Of a DNA stretch of 56,671 nucleotides, positions 32,979-41,138 are shown one piece after another. Both the position numbers and the translations under genes were made by a program. A model generated the notes under the pieces. That model was not told where the DNA came from. It was given only the letters and a program-made list of their open reading frames with translations, and searched no databases. The stretch comes from JACCTH01 sp035281645 (GTDB lineage: Bacteria; Actinomycetota; Acidimicrobiia; Spongiisociales; ZC4RG35), in assembly GCA_035281645.1 (NCBI GenBank), contig DATEDN010000085.1:1-56671 (forward strand). The letters are read 5' to 3'. Each line of letters begins with the position of its first letter. The stretch's first letter is position 1.

Positions 32979-33553
32979 CCGCTTCACTCGACGATGCGGC
33001 ATTGATCGAGCGAGTGGTCCGGGGAGATCACGATGCTTTTACCGCCCTGATGCGGCGCCACCAGGACCGGATCTTCTCAGTTTGCCTCCGAATGATGGGC
33101 AGCAGAACCGCTGCCCTTGACGCCAGCCAGGAGACGTTTCTCACCCTGTATCGGAAGGCCAGCCAATATCGAGCGGGGGCGGCAGTCGGAACCTGGCTCT
33201 ATCGCATCGCCATCAACACTTGTTACGACCTCCTCCGTCGGGAACGGCGCCGACCCACCGAGCCGATGCTCGACTACCTCGATCCCGCCGATCCCACGGC
33301 GGCCGACCCTTTTACTTCGGTTGAGCTGGCTGCCCCGATTGCTGCCGCCATGGCCACCCTCAGCGCCGACTTTCGCTCGGTCGTGGTGCTCTCCGATATC
33401 GAGGGCTTCAGCCTGCCGGAGGTGGCGGAGCGTCTCGACTTGCCGATCGGGACAGTCAAATCGCGTCTCTTTCGGGCCCGACGCCAACTGGCGGCCGAGT
33501 TGGGGAACCTTTCGGGGGGGCCGGGACATCAAAGTCTTACCGACGAATTATGA
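32975..33553 (+). CDS. ECF RNA polymerase sigma factor (SigM-like)
   Basis: 192 residues. Region 2 is TALMRRHQDRIFSVCLRMMG then ALDASQETFLTLYRKASQYR with GTWLYRIAINTCYDLLRRER; region 4 is LSDIEGFSLPEVAERLDLPI then GTVKSRLFRARRQL. ATG at 32975 overlaps the pseudokinase stop (ATGA), and the anti-sigma gene follows with another ATGA, so the three are co-translated. Position before trxB-trxA matches M. tuberculosis sigM, a redox/envelope-linked sigma factor. Orthology is inferred from context. Confidence 0.92.
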   Translation: MTASLDDAALIERVVRGDHDAFTALMRRHQDRIFSVCLRMMGSRTAALDASQETFLTLYRKASQYRAGAAVGTWLYRIAINTCYDLLRRERRRPTEPMLDYLDPADPTAADPFTSVELAAPIAAAMATLSADFRSVVVLSDIEGFSLPEVAERLDLPIGTVKSRLFRARRQLAAELGNLSGGPGHQSLTDEL

Positions 33554-34281
33554 GCAGGATGAATCACGACGCCCATGACCTCGAGCTGCTGGCGGCTCTT
33601 GCCTCGGAGCATGAACCGGATCGGATCGCGGCCGAAACCCTGATCTCGGAGTGCACGGAGTGCCGGGTGTTGTTCGAAGAGCAACTGCAGCTGCGCTCGC
33701 TCCTGGCAGAGGTCGGATCCGCTCAAATGACCGATAGCGAACGATCACAACTGCTAACGGCGGTGACTTCCGCCTTGCCCGTCCCGATCCGGCGCAAGAC
33801 GGAGACGAAACCCCTGAGCCCGATCTGGGGGCGGATGATGGCCGCCGCTGCCGCACTGGCGGTCGTGATTGGGGTAGGCGCAACAATCGCCAGCCAACAG
33901 GGCTCGGGTAGTGCCGCCACCACGTCCCTCGCCGCCGATGCCGCCGCCGCCCCCGGCTTGGCCGCTGGCGGCGCCACCAATACCGAACGAGCTTCCGCCG
34001 CATCCCCCACGACAGCGGGAGTAGCCACGCTCGCTCAATCTGAAGCTGGAGGCGACCTCGACCGGCTCAAAGCCGAGGCCGAGGCGCTGGCAGACGACAG
34101 CGCACCCGAAGAGGATGCGTCGGTCTCCTGCGCCGCCGAGACGGAAGATCTCGAGATACGCGAACGCGGGGAAAGCTTCTATCAGGGCCGGCAGGTGTTG
34201 TTGCTCCTGGTCGAAGACGATGGCGAGCTGTCCCCCCGCGCCTTCTTCCTCGACGATTGCACGGAGATCCCCCTCCCATAA
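33550..34281 (+). CDS. Anti-sigma factor, membrane-spanning, partial zinc motif
   Basis: 243 residues. The N-terminal part (DLELLAALASEHEPDRIAAE, LISECTECRVLFEEQLQLRS) resembles the zinc-binding anti-sigma domain, with a CxxC at residues 35-38 but no His at the usual HxxxC spacing. One helix (about 93-113, MMAAAAALAVVIGVGATIAS) places a Ser/Ala/Thr-rich linker and a C-terminal domain with two Cys outside. It corresponds to Rv3912/RsmA by position. It should hold the adjacent sigma factor inactive until an envelope or redox signal. Confidence 0.8.
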   Translation: MSRMNHDAHDLELLAALASEHEPDRIAAETLISECTECRVLFEEQLQLRSLLAEVGSAQMTDSERSQLLTAVTSALPVPIRRKTETKPLSPIWGRMMAAAAALAVVIGVGATIASQQGSGSAATTSLAADAAAAPGLAAGGATNTERASAASPTTAGVATLAQSEAGGDLDRLKAEAEALADDSAPEEDASVSCAAETEDLEIRERGESFYQGRQVLLLLVEDDGELSPRAFFLDDCTEIPLP

Positions 34282-34380
34282 GACAAGAGATTTCAGACGT
34301 CAGATATCAGATTTCAGACGGGGACATATCTGACGGCCCGCCATAGGCGGGCGATCTGAAATCTGATGTCTGAGATCTAA
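34282..34380. repeat. Repeat family B, copy 2
   Basis: Units such as TTCAGACGTCAGATATCAGA and TCTGAAATCTGATGTCTGAG flank a stem GCCCGCC/GGCGGGC (34336-34352). Read on the minus strand, its core CAGATCGCCCGCC..GGCGGGCCGTCAGA is the same as in copy 1 at 11.9 kb. It fills the gap between the anti-sigma gene and a small membrane protein. Confidence 0.8.
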
Positions 34381-34389
34381 TCTGGCCGG

Positions 34390-34665
34390 ATGGACGATTT
34401 TCCAGCCCGGTTTGCGGATTTTCTGGAGATGATCGCCACCCGGGTTCGGTCCCTCACCGTCGATCGAATCAGCCGTTGGATCCGCCTCTCCTCGTTGGGA
34501 ATGGTCGCTCTTGTTCTGGGGTTGCTGGCGCTGGTGTTTCTTGTGCTTTCAATTTACGGCGCCCTGGCGATTCCCCTCGGTTCCGATGGAGCCTTCGGTG
34601 TCCTGGGCCTCGTCGTCCTCATCTTCGGGTTCATCTTGTGGGCCAATAGGAAAAAGGCCTCGTGA
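34390..34665 (+). CDS. Small two-helix membrane protein upstream of trxB
   Basis: 91 residues. An amphipathic N-terminus (FADFLEMIATRVRSLTVDRI) precedes two helices, about 38-57 (MVALVLGLLALVFLVLSIYG) and 68-84 (FGVLGLVVLIFGFILWA), ending in a basic tail. It resembles the small membrane proteins or holin-like proteins often left unnamed beside trxB in actinobacteria; no function is claimed. It overlaps the trxB start as GTGA. Confidence 0.72.
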   Translation: MDDFPARFADFLEMIATRVRSLTVDRISRWIRLSSLGMVALVLGLLALVFLVLSIYGALAIPLGSDGAFGVLGLVVLIFGFILWANRKKAS

Positions 34666-35591
34666 CAACCGAAAACGTCATCATCATTGGCAGCGGTCCC
34701 GCTGGACTCACTGCCGCCCTGTATGCCGCCCGAGCTGACTTGAAGCCCCTCGTCTTCGAAGGCACTCAACCCGGCGGTCAGCTCATGATCACGACAGATG
34801 TCGAGAACTACCCAGGTTTTCCCGGCGGGATTCTTGGCCCAGAGCTCATGGACCAGTTTCGTAAGCAGGCCGAGAGATTTGGGGCCCGCCTGGTGGCCAC
34901 CGATGTCACTGCGGTGGATCTTCGCTCCGATCCATTCGTTGTTTACACCGGAGACAATCGCCATGAGGCTCGATCGGTGGTCATCGCCACCGGGGCGGCG
35001 GCGAAGTGGCTCGGAGTCCCCGGCGAAGAGCGCCTTACCGGCCGCGGAGTTTCCTCGTGCGCGACTTGCGATGGCTTCTTCTTCCGGGACAAGGAGCTGG
35101 TGGTGGTCGGGGGAGGCGATTCGGCGATGGAGGAAGCACTGTTCCTCACCCGCTTCGCCTCTCGAGTGACAGTTGTACATCGGCGAGATGAATTTCGGGC
35201 CTCGGCGATCATGGCCCAGAGGGTGCTCGAGCACCCGAAGATCTCGGTGAGATGGAACTCGTTGGTCTCCGAGATCCTGGGGGACAAGGGCGTGGAGGCC
35301 GTCACCTTGGTGAATGCCGAGACCGGTGAGAAAGAGCGCCTGTCTGCAGATGGCGTCTTTGTCGCCATCGGTCACACTCCCAACACCGCCATCTTCTCAG
35401 ACAGCCTCCGCCTCGACGAGCGTGGTTATCTGATCCTGAAAGGCGACGGAACCACGGCAACCGACATCCCGGGCGTGTTTGCGGCGGGTGACGTCGCCGA
35501 CTCGCGGTATCGCCAGGCCGTCAGCGCCGCGGGAACCGGTTGCATGGCCGCCTTGGATGCTCAGCATTACCTCGAATCACTGGCGGAATAG
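34662..35591 (+). CDS. trxB: Thioredoxin-disulfide reductase
   Basis: 309 residues. NADPH-dependent flavoenzyme that reduces thioredoxin. FAD motif VIIIGSGPAGLTAALYAARA, active-site CATC in VSSCATCDGFFFRDKELVVV, NADPH motif VVGGGDSAMEEALFLTRF with HRRDEFRAS, and the second FAD motif PGVFAAGDVADSRYRQAVSA. The start is GTG at 34662, overlapping the previous stop. Thioredoxin follows 58 bases later. Confidence 0.97.
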   Translation: MTTENVIIIGSGPAGLTAALYAARADLKPLVFEGTQPGGQLMITTDVENYPGFPGGILGPELMDQFRKQAERFGARLVATDVTAVDLRSDPFVVYTGDNRHEARSVVIATGAAAKWLGVPGEERLTGRGVSSCATCDGFFFRDKELVVVGGGDSAMEEALFLTRFASRVTVVHRRDEFRASAIMAQRVLEHPKISVRWNSLVSEILGDKGVEAVTLVNAETGEKERLSADGVFVAIGHTPNTAIFSDSLRLDERGYLILKGDGTTATDIPGVFAAGDVADSRYRQAVSAAGTGCMAALDAQHYLESLAE

Positions 35592-35649
35592 GCCGGTGTT
35601 GGAATGAGCGGCACCGGGTACGGGTTGGCCTCTGGTAGGAAAGGAACAA

Positions 35650-35976
35650 ATGACTGAAAACACTCTCATCCTCGACAATTCGAGCTTCGATCAGACCATC
35701 GCCGGAGGGACTCCGATCTTGGTCGATTTCTGGGCCGAGTGGTGCGGACCCTGTCGATTGATCGCGCCCATCCTCGACGAGATGGCCACTGAATACGACG
35801 GCAAGCTCCGAATCGGCAAGCTCAACGTCGACGAGAACCCGCAAATCTCCGGTGAGTACGACGTGATGAGCATCCCGACCCTGATCCTGTTTAAGGATGG
35901 AGTGGAGAAGAAGCGAATCATCGGCGCCCGCCCCAAGCACAACCTGGTGAGCGAACTCTCGGAATATCTGGCCTAA
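35650..35976 (+). CDS. trxA: Thioredoxin
   Basis: 108 residues with VDFWAEWCGPCRLIAPILDE containing the WCGPC active site and MSIPTLILFKDG with the cis-Pro. A GGAAAGGAA element precedes the ATG. Partner of the trxB reductase directly upstream. The gene ends at a hairpin that belongs to repeat family B. Confidence 0.97.
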   Translation: MTENTLILDNSSFDQTIAGGTPILVDFWAEWCGPCRLIAPILDEMATEYDGKLRIGKLNVDENPQISGEYDVMSIPTLILFKDGVEKKRIIGARPKHNLVSELSEYLA

Positions 35977-35989
35977 AGAGACAAAAGAT

Positions 35990-36075
35990 CGCCCCGGCCA
36001 AGCCGGGGCTTTGAGACGTCAGACTTCAGACTCCGGTTTTGTCTGATGTCTGATATCTGTCATCTGAAGTCTCCA
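35990..36075. repeat. Repeat family B, copy 3, with the trxA terminator
   Basis: A stem GCCCCGGC/GCCGGGGC (35991-36009) followed by TTTG acts as a probable trxA terminator. It continues into GAGACGTCAGACTTCAGAC and, across a short loop, TCTGATGTCTGATATCTG and TCTGAAGTCTC. The two arrays are largely complementary and could form a long hairpin. The last codons of the convergent cwlM gene lie within it. Confidence 0.78.
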
Positions 36076-37036
36076 ACGCTGCTGTGGCGAAGAACTGGGC
36101 CAGGCCGTCTACTACCAGGCGCCCTACGTCGGTACCGAGCTCGGGATGGGAAACGATCACTGACGGCGCTCTGGTATCGCGCAGGATGGCTGTAGCCCTG
36201 CCTTCCACCAATCCCCCGGCTCTTTCCGCGATTCGGTTGGCGAGCATCTCCCCCGCTCGTGAAACTCCGCGATCGCTAGCGAAATAGAAAACCGCTGCCG
36301 GGCCTCCATCCGCCCGCACCTGGAACGAGACCACCAACTCCGCCCCCAAGCGATTGGCCCGTCCGGCCCGCACTCGTTCCGGGAGCCGAGTGTCGGCGGC
36401 GCGCCCCAGAATTGGCTGGCCCCCGCGGGCTTGAAGCTCCATCGCCGCCGAGCTCGCCGCAACCCATGTCGCTCGGGCCTCTTCGGGGGTGCGACAGGCT
36501 GCATCGAAGAACACCCGCGACCCGACGACGCTGACGGGCAAGCTTCGTAACCACTCCCGTTCCCTCACCGTCTCCCGCCCGGCTCGGATCTTCCCGCGAA
36601 CCAACAGCCGGAGTTCAGTGAGAACCTCGGGGCCGGCGATCCCATCCTCGGTCAGCACCCGGTTGCGCTGGAAATCGAGCACGGCCTGCTCGGTCTCGAC
36701 GCCAAAGATTCCATCGACCTTCCCCGGATCGAATCCGAGCTGGCTGAGGCGTCCCTGTAGCTCCGCTACATCCTCTCCACGCAGCATCGGTCGTCTCAAA
36801 AACAACAGCCGATCACCCAACCGATAGCCGGCTTCGTAAAGCACCCGCCAGGTTTCGGGTCCCACCTCGCCGTCGGCGGTGAGGCCGCGATCGTTTTGAA
36901 ATTCCCGAACCGCCGCCTCGGTTGCAGGGCCGAATTCTCCCCCCGGGTCGCCCTGAGGCCGGTAGCCAAGTGCCAGCAGCCGGCCCTGGATATCGCGCAC
37001 TGCATCTCCCGAGTCGCTTCGGCGATAAAGCCTCAT
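36026..37036 (-). CDS. cwlM: CwlM-like N-acetylmuramoyl-L-alanine amidase homologue, probably catalytically inactive
   Basis: 336 residues. Two peptidoglycan-binding repeats (about 8-70, SGDAVRDIQGRLLALGYRP; about 84-146, GEDVAELQGRLSQLGFDPGK) precede an amidase_3-like domain. Zinc ligands look lost: the DPGHGG-type His site reads FDAACRTP, the SIHAN-type motif reads SFQVRAD, and the late Glu motif reads VIVSHPEL. Mycobacterial CwlM is likewise inactive and regulates MurA. Unlike in mycobacteria the gene opposes trxA. The final residues (ETSDDRYQTSDKTGV) are translated repeat-family-B sequence, so the ancestral stop was probably earlier. Confidence 0.82.
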   Translation of the reverse strand: MRLYRRSDSGDAVRDIQGRLLALGYRPQGDPGGEFGPATEAAVREFQNDRGLTADGEVGPETWRVLYEAGYRLGDRLLFLRRPMLRGEDVAELQGRLSQLGFDPGKVDGIFGVETEQAVLDFQRNRVLTEDGIAGPEVLTELRLLVRGKIRAGRETVREREWLRSLPVSVVGSRVFFDAACRTPEEARATWVAASSAAMELQARGGQPILGRAADTRLPERVRAGRANRLGAELVVSFQVRADGGPAAVFYFASDRGVSRAGEMLANRIAERAGGLVEGRATAILRDTRAPSVIVSHPELGTDVGRLVVDGLAQFFATAALETSDDRYQTSDKTGV

Positions 37037-37068
37037 GTGACCTCAAAGTTAGGAGGGCGGGAGGCCGG

Positions 37069-37914
37069 TCAGCTCATCAGTCTTCGGTAGATCTTTTCCA
37101 GCTCTTCGAGGGACCGATATTCGATTCGGAGCGCCCCCCTTCCCTGTCGGAAGTCGACCCGCACCTTGCTCCCCAAGCGCTCGGCGAGCCGCATCTCGAG
37201 CTCGATTATCTCGGCCGGGCGAACCTCGCGCAGTCGGGGCGCCGTCGTGTGCTCACCACGCCGAAGACGCACCGCCTCCTCCACCTGTCGGACGCTCCAG
37301 CCTTCTGCCACCGCCCGCTTGGCAACGTGCTCGGCGAAGGCCCGATCCTCGATCGCCGCCAACGCCCGGGCGTGGCCGGCGCTGAGCTCACCGCTTGCCA
37401 GCCGGGCTTGGATCGAGGCGGGAAGCCCGAGCAGACGAACGGAGTTGGTGATCGCCGCCCGGCTCCTTCCCACCCTCCGGCCCACCTCCTCGTGTGTCAA
37501 GCCAAAATCTTCCAGAAGTTGCTGAAAGGCGGCCGCCTCTTCCAAGGGATTGAGGTCCGCCCGCTGGAGGTTCTCGACAAGGGCGGCGGTCAGCCACTCG
37601 CGATCTTCGCTGGTTCGGATCACGGCCGGAATCCGGCTCAGCCCCGCTTTACGAGCGGCGCGCCAACGCCTCTCGCCGGCAACAAGGAAATACCCCCCGT
37701 CGGGATCGGGGCGAAGCACCACCGGCTGGAGGAGGCCGAGGCTCTTGATCGACTCCGCCAGACCGGACAGTGCCTCGTCGTCAAAATCTCCTCGGGGTTG
37801 TTGGGGGTTGGGCCTGATGTCGTCGATCTCGACTTCGGCAAAACCCTGCTCGGGGTCTCTGGTGGAGGGGATCAGTGCCTCTAATCCCCTCCCCAGGCCG
37901 CGCTTTTGACTCAT
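37069..37914 (-). CDS. parB: Chromosome-partitioning protein ParB
   Basis: 281 residues. CTP-dependent clamp that loads at parS and spreads. N-terminal ParA-contact region RGLGRGLEALIP; CTPase/arginine patch FLVAGERRWRAARKAG; ENLQRADLNPLEEAAAFQQL; helix-turn-helix THEEVGRRVGRSRAAITNSV; C-terminal dimer domain. It sits 9 bases after parA. A near-consensus parS lies about 1.4 kb away at the rsmG start. Confidence 0.96.
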   Translation of the reverse strand: MSQKRGLGRGLEALIPSTRDPEQGFAEVEIDDIRPNPQQPRGDFDDEALSGLAESIKSLGLLQPVVLRPDPDGGYFLVAGERRWRAARKAGLSRIPAVIRTSEDREWLTAALVENLQRADLNPLEEAAAFQQLLEDFGLTHEEVGRRVGRSRAAITNSVRLLGLPASIQARLASGELSAGHARALAAIEDRAFAEHVAKRAVAEGWSVRQVEEAVRLRRGEHTTAPRLREVRPAEIIELEMRLAERLGSKVRVDFRQGRGALRIEYRSLEELEKIYRRLMS

Positions 37915-37923
37915 CGGAACCTC

Positions 37924-38754
37924 CTAGTCGAGACCATGACGCCTCCGAAACTCTCTCCCCAGCTCGCGATATGCGATCGCCCCTCGAGCCATGGGGTCGA
38001 GCGCCTCGATCGGTTCCCCGTAAGACGGGGCTTCGGAAATCCTCACCGAGCGGGGGATTACTGTCCGGTAGGTCTTCTCCCCAAAATGACCTCTGACCTG
38101 GGTGGCGACGTCGCGCGAGAGGTTGGTCCGGGAGTCATACATGGTCAGGACGACACCCTCGATCGTCAGTTGAGGATTCAGCTGCCGCCTGACCAACTCA
38201 ACATTGTTGAGCAACTGGCTCAGACCCTCGAGGGCGTAGTACTCGCACTGGATGGGGATGAGAACCTCGTTGGCCGCGGTGAGGGCATTCACCGTCAGGA
38301 GGCCAAGCGAGGGAGGGCAGTCGATGAAGATCACCTGATAGTCCTCGAGGATCGGCCCGAAGGCCTGGCGCAGCCGTTGCTCCCGGGAAAGCAGGGGGAC
38401 GAGTTCGATCTCCGCCCCTGCCAGGTCGATGGTGGCGGGGAGCACGAAAAGGCTCTTGACCGAGGTGGGCTCGATAGCGTCTTCGACCGCTACATCCTTT
38501 AAAAGGACGTCGTATATCGAGGCGGAGATCCCGCCGCGGTCGATCCCGAGGCCGGAGGTGGCGTTGCCCTGCGGGTCGAGGTCGACGATCAGCGACCGTT
38601 GGCCCTGCATGGCCAGAGCGGCGGCCAGGTTGATGGCCGTGGTCGACTTCCCCACCCCGCCCTTTTGGTTCGCCAGGGCGACCACGGTGGCTACACCGGA
38701 TGGAGGGGTCTCGACGCCCAGGTCAGCGGGACTGAGCGCAGAAGAGCCGTTCAA
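37924..38754 (-). CDS. parA: Chromosome-partitioning ATPase ParA
   Basis: 276 residues. Deviant Walker A in VALANQKGGVGKSTTAINLA; LIVDLDPQGNATSGLG; VIFIDCPPSLGLLTVNALTA. The 20-residue N-terminal extension is common in chromosomal ParA/Soj. The start is a TTG at 38754 overlapping rsmG's stop as TTGA. The order rsmG-parA-parB is the classic origin-proximal arrangement. Confidence 0.96.
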   Translation of the reverse strand: MNGSSALSPADLGVETPPSGVATVVALANQKGGVGKSTTAINLAAALAMQGQRSLIVDLDPQGNATSGLGIDRGGISASIYDVLLKDVAVEDAIEPTSVKSLFVLPATIDLAGAEIELVPLLSREQRLRQAFGPILEDYQVIFIDCPPSLGLLTVNALTAANEVLIPIQCEYYALEGLSQLLNNVELVRRQLNPQLTIEGVVLTMYDSRTNLSRDVATQVRGHFGEKTYRTVIPRSVRISEAPSYGEPIEALDPMARGAIAYRELGREFRRRHGLD

Positions 38755-39341
38755 AGTGAGCGCATGATAAGAAGACGAGCCTCCCGGTCAAAGAACTCGT
38801 CATCGGGGAAGGGTAACCGCTCGAAACCCGCCGGTGCCTTCCCCCTGCCCCCCGAGATCACCGCGACCCCACCAGGGGCAAGCAACCGGCCGATGATGGG
38901 ATAAAAATCGGCTGCCGGGATGGCGGCCCGGCTGACGATCGCCTCAATAGGGCCTTCCAGCGCCTCGATTTGGTCTTGCCGTACCTCGACGTCCACTCCC
39001 ACCACCCGTGCGCCTCGTCGGGCCAACTCGCAGCGCCTGGCCGAAGAGTCGACCAGGACCAGACGCGATTGGGGCCAGATGCAGGCCAATACCAACCCCG
39101 GGAGACCGGCTCCTGCACCGAGATCCCAACAAACCGGCGGCGGAGTCGCCCATCCGCATGCGAAGAGGATCGAATCTGCCAGGTGCCTTTCCTCGATCGC
39201 GCCGCGCTCGTTGGGGCCGAGGCCACCGGCGGTGATGGCTTCGGTGGCCAGCCAACGTCCCAGCGTATCGAGGCGCTGGCTCATCCGTTGATCGAGCCTG
39301 ATTCCTCCTGCCCTTGCCGCCGCCTCCAGGCGAGGATTCAC
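38751..39341 (-). CDS. rsmG: 16S rRNA (guanine-527-N7) methyltransferase
   Basis: 196 residues. Class I methyltransferase with the SAM motif VCWDLGAGAGLPGLVLACIW, ERHLADSILF upstream, and VSRAAIPAADFYPIIGRLLA. Methylates G527 of 16S rRNA. The GTG start at 39341 is inside a near-consensus parS site. The alternative internal starts would delete the N-terminal helix. Between jag and parA, as in most actinobacteria. Confidence 0.94.
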   Translation of the reverse strand: MNPRLEAAARAGGIRLDQRMSQRLDTLGRWLATEAITAGGLGPNERGAIEERHLADSILFACGWATPPPVCWDLGAGAGLPGLVLACIWPQSRLVLVDSSARRCELARRGARVVGVDVEVRQDQIEALEGPIEAIVSRAAIPAADFYPIIGRLLAPGGVAVISGGRGKAPAGFERLPFPDDEFFDREARLLIMRSL

Positions 39342-39348
39342 GTGAAAC
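39335..39348. promoter_or_regulatory. parS centromere-like site
   Basis: GATTCACGTGAAAC differs from the 14-base parS core GTTTCACGTGAAAC at a single position. It overlaps the rsmG start codon and extends into the jag-rsmG gap, 0.6 kb from parA and about 1.4 kb from parB. ParB sites of this form are clustered near oriC in most bacteria. Confidence 0.8.
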
Positions 39349-39356
39349 TAGAGGGT

Positions 39357-40268
39357 TTAGCCCTCGTCAACTTGGTCGACCTCGTCACCCTCGTCAGCTT
39401 CATCGACCAGCTCGTCTTCGACTTGGGAGATCACCACATATCGTCGAGGAGGCTCGCCCTCCGAGTACGAGCGGACGCCAGCGACCGCTGCCACCGCATC
39501 GTGGATGACCTTGCGATCCGCCGCGCTCATCGGTTCGAGCATGATCTCGCCTCCCTCGCTCACCACCTGCTCGATGAGTTGGCCGGCATAGATGCTGAGG
39601 GCCTGACGCCGACGCTCGGCATAGCCGGCAATGTCGAGGCGGACCCGGGCGGTGTCTTTGAACTGCCGGTGAAGGGTGGTTTTGGTGATTTCGTGAACGG
39701 CGTCGAGCACCGAGCCCCGCACGCCGACCAGGGCTTCGGTCTGTTCTCCTTCGACGGTGGCAATGATGACGTCTTCGTCGATTTCCACTCGGACCGAGCC
39801 CTCGAGTCCAAAGGACTCGATCAGACCACGGAGAAACTGCTCGACCACCGGCGCCTGTTCGGCAGGGTCGACATCGACGGGAGGACGCTCGGCGCGGCTA
39901 GATGCGTCTGAATTCCGCACCCTCGGGGCTGGGCGAGAGTTGCCGCCAGTGCGGCCCTGGGGACGAGGGGCGTTGCCCCCCCGTTGACCTCCGCTCCGGG
40001 ATCCGGCCTCCCGGCCCCGGCCTTCCTGGCGGGGGCCACCACTGCGGCCGCCTCCAGAACGGGGGCGTCGGTCCCGACCCCTTACTCTTCGGACCCGGGG
40101 CTTGACCCTGACAATGGCGTCCCGACCCCCGAGGCCAAGAAAGCCCTTTTCGGGTTCCTGCACTACTTCGACGTCTACATCCGAGCGCTCGGTTACCCCC
40201 AGCTCGCTCATGGCCGCCGCCACCGCCACTTCAATGCTCTTTCCGCGAACCTCTACCCACTCGACCAT
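39357..40268 (-). CDS. jag: Jag/KhpB RNA-binding protein
   Basis: 303 residues. N-terminal Jag_N domain (VEVRGKSIEVAVAAAMSELG, PEKGFLGLGGRDAIV), a long Arg/Gly/Pro/Ser linker (about 58-130) that is clearly low complexity, then a KH domain (IATVEGEQTEALVGVRGSVL) and R3H domain (YAERRRQALSIYAGQLIEQV, VIHDAVAAVAGVRSYSEGE). An acidic tail (DELVDEADEGDEVDQVDEG) closes the protein. RNA chaperone of the KhpA/KhpB pair, linked to cell elongation in Firmicutes. The linker and acidic tail are longer than in Firmicute Jag. Confidence 0.92.
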   Translation of the reverse strand: MVEWVEVRGKSIEVAVAAAMSELGVTERSDVDVEVVQEPEKGFLGLGGRDAIVRVKPRVRRVRGRDRRPRSGGGRSGGPRQEGRGREAGSRSGGQRGGNAPRPQGRTGGNSRPAPRVRNSDASSRAERPPVDVDPAEQAPVVEQFLRGLIESFGLEGSVRVEIDEDVIIATVEGEQTEALVGVRGSVLDAVHEITKTTLHRQFKDTARVRLDIAGYAERRRQALSIYAGQLIEQVVSEGGEIMLEPMSAADRKVIHDAVAAVAGVRSYSEGEPPRRYVVISQVEDELVDEADEGDEVDQVDEG

Positions 40269-40286
40269 TTCACTTCCTCGTTCTTG

Positions 40287-41138
40287 CTATTTCCGCCTGC
40301 GGCGCCGGCGCTTGTCGACCGCACCCTGTTGCGCCTTCCGGATCTCCGGCTCGTTGCTCTCCGACTTGACCCGCGCTGCGTCCTTACCGCCAGCTTGTCG
40401 GCTGGTATCGGCAGGCACCAGTTGGGGCCGCCCGTCGATCTTGAAGATCACGATCTGTTGGAGCAGCCGGAAAATATTTCCAGTCATCCAGTAGAGGACC
40501 AATCCGGCCGGAAAGTTGTAGGAGACGATCCCAATGAAGAGCGGCATGATCCGGCTCACCGCCTGACCGGCGGCGGCCTGGGGGTTGTCAGGTCGGGCTT
40601 GACCGGAGGTGGCATGCCAGGTCTGGACGTACTGGGTGGCCACCATCACCGCCAGCATCCCCAGGTAGGGGAGAGCCGAGCCGATGCCTTCGGCCACCGC
40701 CTCCGAGACCCGCTTACCCAGATCCATTCCCAGGAAGCGGTTGTTCCCGGCGGCGATGGCATTCGCCAAACCCGATCCGGAGGGGATGTGGCCGGGGGCG
40801 CTGAGGACCCGGAAGAGGGCCAACCAGATCGGAAACTGAACAATCAGTGGAAGGAGGCACCCCCCGGGTGTGGCGCCGGCCTCCCGCTGGACCCGCATCA
40901 ACTCCTTTTGCATCTCCTCGGGCCGATCCTTGTATTCCTTTTGGATGCGGCGAATCTCGGGTTGGATGGCGGTGAACGCTCGAGTCGAGCGAGTTTGCTT
41001 GAGAGTGAGCGGGAACAAGAGGAGGTTCACCGCCACGGTGAGGAGAATGATCGCTAGCCCATAGGAGGGAATGAGGTCGTAGAAGAACGCCAAGGCACTG
41101 CCGAGGGCGTTCTGGAGGCCGTTAAAGATCTCGCCCAT
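40287..41138 (-). CDS. yidC: Membrane protein insertase YidC
   Basis: 283 residues. The core has helices IPSYGLAIILLTVAVNLLLF (TM2), PGGCLLPLIVQFPIWLALFR (TM3), LPYLGMLAVMVATQYVQTW and FPAGLVLYWMTGNIFRLLQQ. The cytoplasmic loop LKQTRSTRAFTAIQPEIRRI contains the conserved Arg-rich segment. A Lys/Arg tail (KRRRRRRK) likely contacts ribosomes. The start abuts the yidD stop. It lacks the large periplasmic domain of Gram-negative YidC, as expected. Confidence 0.96.
   Translation of the reverse strand: MGEIFNGLQNALGSALAFFYDLIPSYGLAIILLTVAVNLLLFPLTLKQTRSTRAFTAIQPEIRRIQKEYKDRPEEMQKELMRVQREAGATPGGCLLPLIVQFPIWLALFRVLSAPGHIPSGSGLANAIAAGNNRFLGMDLGKRVSEAVAEGIGSALPYLGMLAVMVATQYVQTWHATSGQARPDNPQAAAGQAVSRIMPLFIGIVSYNFPAGLVLYWMTGNIFRLLQQIVIFKIDGRPQLVPADTSRQAGGKDAARVKSESNEPEIRKAQQGAVDKRRRRRRK

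Noticed and set aside
34282..34380. Possible CRISPR-like array of TCAGA units
   Set aside because: Units are 6-12 bases, degenerate and palindromic, without spacers of constant length and without cas genes.
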